Shown: positions 1 to 5,253 of the stretch, one piece after another
Numbering within the stretch: position 1 is the stretch's first letter
How the letters are laid out: the number at the start of each line of letters is the position of its first letter
Assembly: GCA_945492935.1 (NCBI GenBank)
Contig: CALYVE010000082.1
Location: 1 to 7,275, forward strand
Direction: 5' to 3'
DNA: 7,275 bases
Source of the DNA: an uncultured Lachnospiraceae bacterium
GTDB lineage: Bacteria; Bacillota; Clostridia; Lachnospirales; Lachnospiraceae
Made by a program: the position numbers and the translations under genes
The notes under the pieces: generated by a model
The model's input: the letters and a program-made list of their open reading frames with translations, nothing else
What the model was told of the DNA's origin: nothing
Database searches by the model: none

Positions 1-59
1 TTCTTTTTTGGAAGAATTATAATAAATTGGATATGATTGAAAACACGATTGGAATATGA
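1..59. other. AT-rich left edge, no gene
   Basis: This short stretch lies downstream of the amidase stop codon on the minus strand. It is very AT-rich and carries no recognisable gene. There is no GC-rich hairpin followed by a T-tract, so no terminator for the amidase can be pointed to here. It contains an imperfect direct repeat (ATTGGATATGATT at 26-38 and ATTGGAATATGATT at 48-61, 22 bp apart), the second copy running into the amidase stop codon. Confidence 0.5.
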
Positions 60-950
60 TTAATTTGCCCGAACAATTAGCGTTGCATATCCTTTTTCCT
101 GAAAATTTTTCTGTGCGTCCATTGCTTCCCGTATGTCATTGTACACCCCAACACGTACCTGATACAAGCCATCATCTTTATAAATTTCCACCGGATAGCC
201 TTCTTGCATGAATTGTTTCATGTAATAGGAAGCATAACCGTAATTCCGATAAATTCCAATCAGAATTTGATATTGCATATTCGTGTTGCCTGTTCCCTGC
301 TGCATCTTATCCTCCGAATCAGCATCCGCCCAGTCATGGTCTTTCATATAAGTTCCTGTTTTTTGATAATCAGACGCATTGACACCTGTCCCTTCCTGTT
401 TTGCTGCCGCAAGCCCTGCCGCCATAATTGTGTCATCAATCCCGGTAGCGATTGCCTCCGCAATCTCAGAAAATTTCGCATCAAATAATTCATTATCCTT
501 ATCACTGTTAATAAAACCCGCTTCAATTAATATCGCCGGCATTTTTGTTCTTCGAAGAACAACAAGTCCCGGACGTTCCGAAACATTAATATTGCGAAAT
601 CCAACCTTCTCTAATTCCGCATTTACCCTTCGAGCCATATCCGCCTTAATTCCGGAATCGTTATATACCAATGTTTGAACTCCATTATATTGATTCGGTG
701 TTGGTGAAGAATTTCGATGAATCGACACAAAAAAGTCTGCATTGCTATCATTTCCTATGCGTGCTTTTTGTAAAGGAGAATCATAAACATCCTCTGTTCT
801 CGTATATTCTACTTCATATCCCTGTGCCTGCAAAATCTCACCAACTGCAAGTGTAAGTGCCAGATTATCATCCTTCTCAAGCCTGCCGTTGTAGCTTGCT
901 CCGTTATCATATCCGCCATGTCCTGCGTCCAAAATAATTTTTACAGCCAT
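60..950 (-). CDS. N-acetylmuramoyl-L-alanine amidase (Amidase_3) with C-terminal SPOR domain
   Basis: This 296-residue protein should be a zinc-dependent peptidoglycan hydrolase that cuts the amide bond between N-acetylmuramic acid and the L-alanine of the stem peptide. The Amidase_3 domain spans about residues 2-170. Visible are the first zinc histidine in DAGHGG (H11), the zinc glutamate E25, the second zinc histidine in SIHRNS (H78) and the catalytic glutamate in IEAGF (E143). A polar linker (about 172-221) leads to a SPOR domain (about 222-296), a fold that binds glycan strands stripped of peptides. There is no signal peptide or membrane segment, as in CwlC, the Bacillus mother-cell lysis amidase that also carries SPOR repeats. 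A CwlC-like role is therefore plausible, but another export-independent or prophage-type lysin is possible. The start at 950 is preferred because GAGGGC lies just upstream and DAGHGG then sits at the very N-terminus; an in-frame ATG at 986 adds 12 residues of no recognisable function. It is divergent from the yczE-like gene. Confidence 0.9.
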   Translation of the reverse strand: MAVKIILDAGHGGYDNGASYNGRLEKDDNLALTLAVGEILQAQGYEVEYTRTEDVYDSPLQKARIGNDSNADFFVSIHRNSSPTPNQYNGVQTLVYNDSGIKADMARRVNAELEKVGFRNINVSERPGLVVLRRTKMPAILIEAGFINSDKDNELFDAKFSEIAEAIATGIDDTIMAAGLAAAKQEGTGVNASDYQKTGTYMKDHDWADADSEDKMQQGTGNTNMQYQILIGIYRNYGYASYYMKQFMQEGYPVEIYKDDGLYQVRVGVYNDIREAMDAQKNFQEKGYATLIVRAN

Positions 951-956
951 ATTCTT

Positions 957-962
957 GCCCTC
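957..962 (-). promoter_or_regulatory. Ribosome binding site deciding the amidase start
   Basis: On the minus strand GAGGGC lies 6 bases before the ATG at 950-948. No comparable Shine-Dalgarno sequence was picked out for the in-frame ATG at 986. This supports the shorter protein. Confidence 0.6.
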
Positions 963-980
963 AGAAATAACCATATAGAT

Positions 981-1008
981 TATCATATGATTTTGCTCAT
1001 TTTTTGTG
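981..1008 (-). promoter_or_regulatory. Possible sigma-K-like promoter of the amidase gene
   Basis: On the minus strand CATATGATA (989-981) matches the CATANNNTA -10 pattern of mother-cell sigma-K promoters. A CAC (1008-1006) lies 16 bases further upstream, where the short AC-type -35 element would be expected. The predicted start point, near 974, leaves a leader of about 24 bases ahead of the ATG at 950. The pattern is short and the region is AT-rich, so a chance match is quite possible. I found no good sigma-A -35 box paired with this -10. Confidence 0.3.
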
Positions 1009-1022
1009 CTTAAAACTTGTTC

Positions 1023-1050
1023 TTGATATTCCTCGATTTTTCCATATAAT
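1023..1050 (+). promoter_or_regulatory. Sigma-A-type promoter of the yczE-like gene
   Basis: TTGATA (1023-1028) and a perfect TATAAT (1045-1050) are separated by 16 bp. The predicted start point near 1057 gives a leader of about 37 bases before the ATG at 1094. This is one of the best housekeeping-type promoters in the window and suggests vegetative expression. Confidence 0.65.
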
Positions 1051-1093
1051 ATGTACTGTCAATCAATAAAAAATATCACAAAGGAGTCATTCT

Positions 1094-1753
1094 ATGAAAA
1101 AGAGACGTATTATGATGTCATTATTTGGTGTTATCATTTGCGCAATCAGCGTTGGCATTTTTAAAATAGCAGCACTTGGTGTTGATCCCTTTCAATCCCT
1201 CATGAGCGGACTGGATGCTTTGATTCCGATTTCCTTCGGAACATTATACGTAATCGTAAATGCTCTGCTTTTACTCTTTGCTTTGTTTGCAGACCGCCAC
1301 TATATCGGCATAGCAACTTTTATTAATTTATTTTTGCTTGGATATATTACTCAGTTTACATACGAAACACTTCAAAAAATATTCGTGGAGCCTGCAATGC
1401 CAATTCGAATTGCCTGTCTGATTATCGGCATCGTAATCATCTGTATCGGTTCAGCTCTTTATATGACAGCCGACCTTGGCGTTTCGACATATGATGCCGT
1501 TGCTCTCATCATGGCAAACAAATGGAAAATCGGTCAATTCAAATTTGTCCGAATTGCAACTGATTTTGTATGTGTAATTTCCGGTACAGTCGTGTTCCTA
1601 ATCAGTGGCGGTCACGTAAAAGATATTCCGACAATCGTTGGTATCGGTACAATTATCACTGCCTTTTTTATGGGCCCGCTGATTGAGTTTTTCAACATAA
1701 AAATTGCTCGTCCGCTCCTTGCAGGTGCAGACAAGCAATCGAAAGAAGAATAA
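1094..1753 (+). CDS. YczE-family integral membrane protein
   Basis: This is a 219-residue hydrophobic protein with about five or six membrane segments (roughly residues 9-27, 47-66, 72-92, 104-124, 155-172 and 178-200). A basic N-terminus (MKKRR) and a charged C-terminal tail mark the ends. It fits the YczE group (COG2364) of the YczE/YyaS/YitT membrane proteins. The hallmark is a short loop after a membrane segment, here ALGVDPFQS (27-35) and again DLGVSTYDA (127-135). The two LGV motifs are exactly 100 residues apart, suggesting two homologous halves. The biochemical role of the family is not established; a yczE homologue affects lipopeptide production in Bacillus amyloliquefaciens, and a transport role is only a guess. 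The start is well supported by AAAGGAG at 1080-1086. It has its own promoter, is divergent from the amidase gene and convergent with trxB, with 2 bp between stop codons. Confidence 0.85.
   Translation: MKKRRIMMSLFGVIICAISVGIFKIAALGVDPFQSLMSGLDALIPISFGTLYVIVNALLLLFALFADRHYIGIATFINLFLLGYITQFTYETLQKIFVEPAMPIRIACLIIGIVIICIGSALYMTADLGVSTYDAVALIMANKWKIGQFKFVRIATDFVCVISGTVVFLISGGHVKDIPTIVGIGTIITAFFMGPLIEFFNIKIARPLLAGADKQSKEE
1699..1739 (-). terminator. Candidate trxB terminator inside the 3' end of the yczE-like gene
   Basis: Read on the minus strand, ATTGCTTGTC (1739-1730) can pair with GACGAGCAAT (1712-1703) to give a 10-bp stem with one G-U wobble. The loop is 17 bases and TTTT (1702-1699) follows directly. 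The stem begins 16 bases past the trxB stop codon, a normal position for an intrinsic terminator. In plus-strand RNA the same stem would have a C-A mismatch and no following U-tract, so the signal is directional. The long loop and short T-run keep confidence moderate. Confidence 0.5.
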
Positions 1754-1755
1754 TT

Positions 1756-2661
1756 CTATTGTAAATATTCCTGAACGGATGCTACCGCATTGGCTCCGTC
1801 ACTTACCGCAGTCACAATTTGTCGTACTTCCTTTGTACGAACATCCCCTGCAACAAAGATTCCCGGCGTGCTTGTCACGCCGTTTTCTGTTGCGATGATA
1901 TATCCCCTGTTATCCGTGTCAACAATCCCGTTAACAAATTCTGACACCGGTTCCATACCAATCGCCACAAAGATTCCGGAAGCATCTACGATTTTTTCTT
2001 CCTTGGTCTGATTTTGAATGAGCCGAACCTGCTCCACCATGCCATCCCCTATAATTTCTTTCACTTCATAAAACGGAAGAATCTCCACATTTTCATGACT
2101 TTTTACCAAATCAATCAGATGCTTTGAAGCACGGTACACATCTCTTCTATGCACAAGATAAACCTTCTCGCAAATTTTCGATAAATAATGTGCATCACCA
2201 AACGCAACATTGCCGCCTCCGACGACAACAACTGTTTTTTTTCGAAAAAATGCACCGTCGCATGTGGCACAATACGAAACGCCTGCACCCTTAAATTTGC
2301 TTTCGCTGTCTATTCCGAGATTCTTGTATTTCGCACCCGTTGCAATTAAGACTGTTTTTGTTTCAATTACATCTCCGTTTGAAAGTTTCACGGCAAAGGT
2401 TTGATTCCCTTCTATTCCGACAACCTCTTTATTTAAAAATTCCACCTCAAGTGCGTCCGCATGCGCACGAAAGGCTGTTGCCATTTCAAAACCGCTTGTC
2501 CGGTACATTCCGAGATAATTATCAACCTGTTCCGTATTTATAATCTGTCCGCCCGAAAATGGTGCCTTTTCGATTACTGCAACATCGAGCTTCGCCCGTT
2601 TTGCATATACTGCTGCCGAAAGACCTGCAGGACCACTACCAATAATAACTAAATCTTTCAT
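1756..2661 (-). CDS. trxB: Thioredoxin reductase (NADPH)
   Basis: This 301-residue flavoprotein should pass electrons from NADPH through FAD and a redox-active disulfide to thioredoxin in the cytoplasm. The length is typical of low-molecular-weight bacterial TrxB. Visible features in order are the N-terminal FAD dinucleotide fold (GSGPAG, 8-13), GGQI at 37-40, an ATG motif (108-110), the active-site CATC pair (C131 and C134), the NADPH fold GGGN (148-151) and HRRD with R177 (171-177). The C-terminal FAD motif AGDVR (271-275) and RQIVTA (280-285) complete the fold. HRRDVYR argues for NADPH rather than the ferredoxin-linked variants. One oddity is GGGNVAFGDA, where relatives such as E. coli TrxB have an acidic EE pair; here it is G-D. 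The start is set by GAGGGG at 2674-2669. No thioredoxin gene is adjacent in the window. It is divergent from the amylase gene. Confidence 0.95.
   Translation of the reverse strand: MKDLVIIGSGPAGLSAAVYAKRAKLDVAVIEKAPFSGGQIINTEQVDNYLGMYRTSGFEMATAFRAHADALEVEFLNKEVVGIEGNQTFAVKLSNGDVIETKTVLIATGAKYKNLGIDSESKFKGAGVSYCATCDGAFFRKKTVVVVGGGNVAFGDAHYLSKICEKVYLVHRRDVYRASKHLIDLVKSHENVEILPFYEVKEIIGDGMVEQVRLIQNQTKEEKIVDASGIFVAIGMEPVSEFVNGIVDTDNRGYIIATENGVTSTPGIFVAGDVRTKEVRQIVTAVSDGANAVASVQEYLQ
1864..1891 (+). terminator. Candidate terminator of the yczE-like gene, antisense inside trxB
   Basis: CGGCGTG (1864-1870), a 5-base loop CTTGT and CACGCCG (1876-1882) form a perfect 7-bp GC-rich hairpin. It is followed by TTTTCTGTT (1883-1891). 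It lies 110 bases past the yczE-like stop codon, inside trxB codons 261-266 (GVTSTP). In the trxB direction the hairpin is followed by GGAATC rather than a T-tract, so it should not stop trxB transcription. The overlap with a conserved coding segment means it could be a coincidence of codon use. Confidence 0.45.
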
Positions 2662-2717
2662 TTGCTATCCCCTCTCTTTTCTATTTTTCATTGTTTTATT
2701 TTTCTTTTGTTCTTTCT

Positions 2718-2745
2718 ATTTTATCATCTTGTTTCGTTGTTTCAA
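2718..2745 (-). promoter_or_regulatory. Promoter of trxB
   Basis: On the minus strand TTGAAA (2745-2740) and TAAAAT (2723-2718) are 16 bp apart, a sigma-A-type pair. The start point should lie near 2711, giving a leader of about 50 bases before the ATG at 2661. Its -35 box overlaps that of the divergent amylase promoter by 3 bp. Confidence 0.5.
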
Positions 2746-2765
2746 GTCTCTATTTATGGTATACT
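2737..2765 (+). promoter_or_regulatory. Extended -10 promoter of the amylase gene
   Basis: TTGTTT (2737-2742) and TATACT (2760-2765) are 17 bp apart. A TG one base before the -10 box (2757-2758) makes an extended -10. The start point should fall near 2772. A second TATAAT (2774-2779) lies just downstream but has no good -35 partner. Confidence 0.6.
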
Positions 2766-2769
2766 GTTA

Positions 2770-2786
2770 TTTGTATAATATACAAA
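2770..2786. promoter_or_regulatory. 17-bp inverted repeat, candidate operator of the amylase gene
   Basis: Perfect 7-bp arms TTTGTAT and ATACAAA flank a 3-base centre (AAT). The site begins 5 bp after the amylase -10 box and covers the predicted transcription start, where a bound repressor would block initiation. The half-site resembles HutC-type GntR operators such as the TreR operator (TTGTATATACAA as I recall it), though the spacing differs. No regulator gene is in the window, so the binding protein is unknown. Confidence 0.4.
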
Positions 2787-2795
2787 ACAGACAAG

Positions 2796-2802
2796 AAAGG
2801 AG
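2796..2802 (+). promoter_or_regulatory. Ribosome binding site deciding the amylase start
   Basis: AAAGGAG lies 8 bases before the ATG at 2811. An in-frame ATG at 2691 would add 40 hydrophobic residues, but it lies upstream of the predicted amylase promoter, so the leader-like sequence is not a signal peptide. Confidence 0.8.
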
Positions 2803-2810
2803 CTATTGTC

Positions 2811-4121
2811 ATGTGGGCTTACGAAAGTGTATTTTACCAGATTTATCCCCTTGGTTTTTGTGGCGCTCCATTTGAAAACGATGGTGTGTTGTCTTCGAGA
2901 ATTCTAAAGGTTAACGATTGGATTTTGCATATCAAAAAGCTTGGTGCAAATGCAATTTATTTTTCGCCGGTCTTCTCCTCAGACACGCATGGCTACAATA
3001 CAAGAGACTACGGAACAATTGACTGTCGTCTTGGAACTAACGAGGATTTCAAACAAGTTTGCGACAACCTTCACAAGGAGGGGATCAAAGTCGTTTTAGA
3101 TGGTGTATTCAATCATGTCGGACGTGGTTTCTGGGCATTCCAGGATGTTCTCAAAAATCGCTGGGATTCCCCATATAAGGATTGGTTTTTCATCAATTTT
3201 GACGGTAATTCTAATTACAATGATGGTCTTTGGTACGAAGGCTGGGAGGGGAACTACGACCTCGTTAAGTTAAACCTTCGTAACGAAGCAGTCATCAACC
3301 ATATACTGGAGCATGTTAAGGGATGGATTGATTCTTTCGACATTGACGGACTTCGTCTTGATGTCGCATATTGTCTTGATCACGATTTTATTCGTCGTCT
3401 TCGCTCACAATGCGATGGACTTAAGCAAGACTTCCTTTTACTCGGCGAGCTGCTTCACGGCGACTATAATGTCTTTGTAAACGACAGCATGCTTCACAGT
3501 GCAACGAACTACATGTGCTACAAAGGACTTTACTCCAGCTTTAACAGCATGAACATGTTTGAAATCGTTCACAGTCTATTGCAGCAATTCGGACCGGAGC
3601 AATGGACTCGTTACAAAGGAAAGCATTTTCTCTCCTTCGTAGACAACCACGATGTCAGCCGTGTTGCAACAATCCTATCAAACAAAAAGCATCTTCCGCT
3701 CATCTATGCTCTCGCCTTTGGTATGCCGGGGTTCCCGTGCATATACTACGGAAGCGAATGGGGTGCTGAGGGGCGCAAAGAAGATGGTGACCCAGCTCTT
3801 CGCTTGTCGTACGATGCACCGGAATGGAACGAACTTACCGACTGGATAGCCAAGCTTTCTTCAATAAAAAAAGAAAGCGAAGCGCTTAACTATGGTTCTT
3901 TCCGTTCCGTCGTCCTTACAAATCACCAATGCATCTTTGAACGGTGCTCAGAGCATGAACGTATTCTTGTAGCCATAAATGCAGCAGACTATCCATACAC
4001 CGCGCACTTTGATGCGGGCTGCGGAACTGCTGAGGAACTCATAACCGGAACAACACACGACTTTGGCGGAGGTTCTGAGTTAGCACCATACAGTGCATAC
4101 ATTTGGAAAATGGAACACTAA
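2811..4121 (+). CDS. GH13 alpha-amylase-family glycosidase, probably an intracellular maltodextrin hydrolase
   Basis: This is a 436-residue alpha-glucan-active enzyme of glycoside hydrolase family 13. The (beta/alpha)8 barrel starts at once with the VFYQIYPLGF strand (7-16). The conserved regions are all present: DGVFNHV (97-103), LVKLN (151-155, the fifth region, similar to the MPKLN of cyclomaltodextrinases and neopullulanases), GLRLDVA with nucleophile D184, the acid/base glutamate in GELL (E213) and VDNHD with transition-state stabiliser D281. IYYGSEWG (311-318) and a beta-rich C-terminal domain follow. There is no signal peptide, so it likely acts in the cytoplasm on imported maltodextrins. 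Neopullulanase and cyclomaltodextrinase relatives are usually near 580-600 residues with an N-terminal starch-binding domain, which is absent here. The exact substrate cannot be told from sequence. No sugar transporter or regulator is adjacent. The gene stands alone, divergent from trxB and convergent with the prsA-like gene. Confidence 0.9.
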   Translation: MWAYESVFYQIYPLGFCGAPFENDGVLSSRILKVNDWILHIKKLGANAIYFSPVFSSDTHGYNTRDYGTIDCRLGTNEDFKQVCDNLHKEGIKVVLDGVFNHVGRGFWAFQDVLKNRWDSPYKDWFFINFDGNSNYNDGLWYEGWEGNYDLVKLNLRNEAVINHILEHVKGWIDSFDIDGLRLDVAYCLDHDFIRRLRSQCDGLKQDFLLLGELLHGDYNVFVNDSMLHSATNYMCYKGLYSSFNSMNMFEIVHSLLQQFGPEQWTRYKGKHFLSFVDNHDVSRVATILSNKKHLPLIYALAFGMPGFPCIYYGSEWGAEGRKEDGDPALRLSYDAPEWNELTDWIAKLSSIKKESEALNYGSFRSVVLTNHQCIFERCSEHERILVAINAADYPYTAHFDAGCGTAEELITGTTHDFGGGSELAPYSAYIWKMEH

Positions 4122-4146
4122 AAAAAGGAGCCTAGGCTCCTTTTTT
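4121..4146. terminator. Bidirectional intrinsic terminator shared by the amylase gene and the mfd operon
   Basis: A perfect 26-bp palindrome has arms of six A's plus GGAGCC and its mirror ending in six T's, with TA at the centre. In RNA it forms a GC-rich hairpin followed by a U-tract in either direction. The last base of the amylase stop codon (4119-4121) is the first base of the palindrome. The prsA-like stop codon (4147-4145 on the minus strand) overlaps its other end. Confidence 0.9.
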
Positions 4147-5212
4147 AGTTGACTACGATTTGTTTGTAGACATCCATGTTAACGGATTCCGGATAGGAAA
4201 AATCTGCATCAATAGCCTTTTTCCATGTTTCAAGACGGTTAGACATCTGTTTTTCCGTTTCTTCAGCAGTCAAAATGTCTTTGTATTCTTTTGTAGCCTT
4301 TTCATCCGTAAGAGCGATCATTTCAAATACATGATAGCCATACTCTGTTTCGATTACCGTTGTATACTCCCCGTTTTGCATGGAATACAGAAGATTGTAA
4401 ACATCCTCTCCATAGGTCTCTAATATTTCGTGCGGCGTTAATGTCTGCTCTTTTGCCTGCTCAAGCTGATAATACTCGGCAAGCTTCTCAATATTTTGTG
4501 CTTCTCTTTCCTCTGAAATTCCGCTTGTTCCAAGTGTACTGCAGGCCTGAAGGGCATTGTCATATTGCGTCTTTTTTTCTTCGGCTGAATAAGGTACTAT
4601 TTCGCCGGACGCATTGATGGAATAGCACGCGAAGTACATATCATAAAATGTTGTCTTGCGGGCTGTCTCGTCCGATATCTCGACCGGATTTCGTTCAAGC
4701 ATCTTTTCGGTTACAATGTTTGCTATTTTGTTTTCGTAGAGGACCTGATAAACAAGCTCCTCCGTAAGCTCCATTGACTTAATATCATCATCCGTAAGGC
4801 CGGAATAAAAATCCTTTGCTGTCTCTTCCAAAATAGAAATTTCTTCATCATTCAGTGCAATGCCGTAATCCGGTGCATGCTCAACCAGCGTTTTGACTTT
4901 GACGATTTCCTCTACAATTGCCTCGCGCGTAAGGTCCACCATTGATGTTGCATCCGTACCTGTTGCAGGTAAAATGAGCTGCCATACGGCTTCTCCGTAT
5001 TGGTTTACATAACGTTCCTCAACTGTTTTTGCATATATATACGTCTCCCCTAACGTAACAATATGATTTCCATATTGAAAAACAACCGTTGCCTTATCGC
5101 CTTCAAATTCTTCCTTTTGTTTTTTTCCACATCCGCCAAGCATCGACACGCACATAACTGCAATCAATAATATGCAAAAATAGCCACGCTTGCGGGTACA
5201 CTTCGTATTCAT
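4145..5212 (-). CDS. PrsA/SurA-like parvulin-family lipoprotein (foldase), divergent
   Basis: This 355-residue protein is probably a membrane-anchored foldase or chaperone acting outside the membrane on exported proteins. A basic N-terminus, a hydrophobic stretch (11-25) and the lipobox LGGC (25-28) predict lipidation of C28. A helical, acidic segment (about 55-180) resembles the SurA_N/PrsA chaperone part. Residues from about 185 to 300 resemble a parvulin peptidyl-prolyl isomerase domain. Its C-terminal half is clear: LLYSMQNGEYTTVIETEYGY followed by H294, matching the usual family pattern of Gly, 'ET' and GYH. The N-terminal half reads YDMYFACYSI, without the usual xHILV histidine, so isomerase activity may be reduced or lost. 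A charged helix and short tail end the protein. AAGGAGG at 5230-5224 sits 11 bases before the ATG. It follows mfd by 41 bp with no terminator between, so the two are probably cotranscribed, a pairing I recall from other Clostridia. Confidence 0.8.
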   Translation of the reverse strand: MNTKCTRKRGYFCILLIAVMCVSMLGGCGKKQKEEFEGDKATVVFQYGNHIVTLGETYIYAKTVEERYVNQYGEAVWQLILPATGTDATSMVDLTREAIVEEIVKVKTLVEHAPDYGIALNDEEISILEETAKDFYSGLTDDDIKSMELTEELVYQVLYENKIANIVTEKMLERNPVEISDETARKTTFYDMYFACYSINASGEIVPYSAEEKKTQYDNALQACSTLGTSGISEEREAQNIEKLAEYYQLEQAKEQTLTPHEILETYGEDVYNLLYSMQNGEYTTVIETEYGYHVFEMIALTDEKATKEYKDILTAEETEKQMSNRLETWKKAIDADFSYPESVNMDVYKQIVVN

Positions 5213-5253
5213 GTTATTTACATCCTCCTTCGTGCCAACGGACAGTCAAAAAG

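Noticed and set aside
1..16. TTCTT/AAGAA hairpin as amidase terminator
   Set aside because: The stem is only 5 bp and AT-rich, and no T-tract can be seen within the window in the amidase direction.
204..856. Several plus-strand open frames opposite the amidase gene
   Set aside because: They lie antisense to a well-supported gene, have no recognisable domain and no good ribosome binding site was seen.
951..986. Longer amidase start at the ATG at 986
   Set aside because: It adds 12 residues with no family similarity. The ATG at 950 has a suitable GAGGGC upstream and puts DAGHGG at the expected N-terminal position.
1782..1807. Bulged hairpin just past the yczE-like stop as its terminator
   Set aside because: The stem is interrupted and is followed by CACTTACCG rather than a T-tract.
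2691..2810. Longer amylase start at 2691 giving an apparent hydrophobic signal peptide
   Set aside because: The region holds the predicted amylase promoter, a palindrome and a ribosome binding site for the ATG at 2811, so the hydrophobic run is translated T-rich non-coding DNA.
2872..2885. Possible CcpA (cre) site TGAAAACGATGGTG in the amylase gene
   Set aside because: Only the left half matches the cre consensus; the right half has two or three mismatches, and the bases are explained by the FENDG codons.
5213..5253. GACAG/CTGTC inverted repeat around the mfd-prsA-like gap as an internal terminator
   Set aside because: The arms are 5 bp with a long loop and no T-tract after them, so it is not a convincing terminator.
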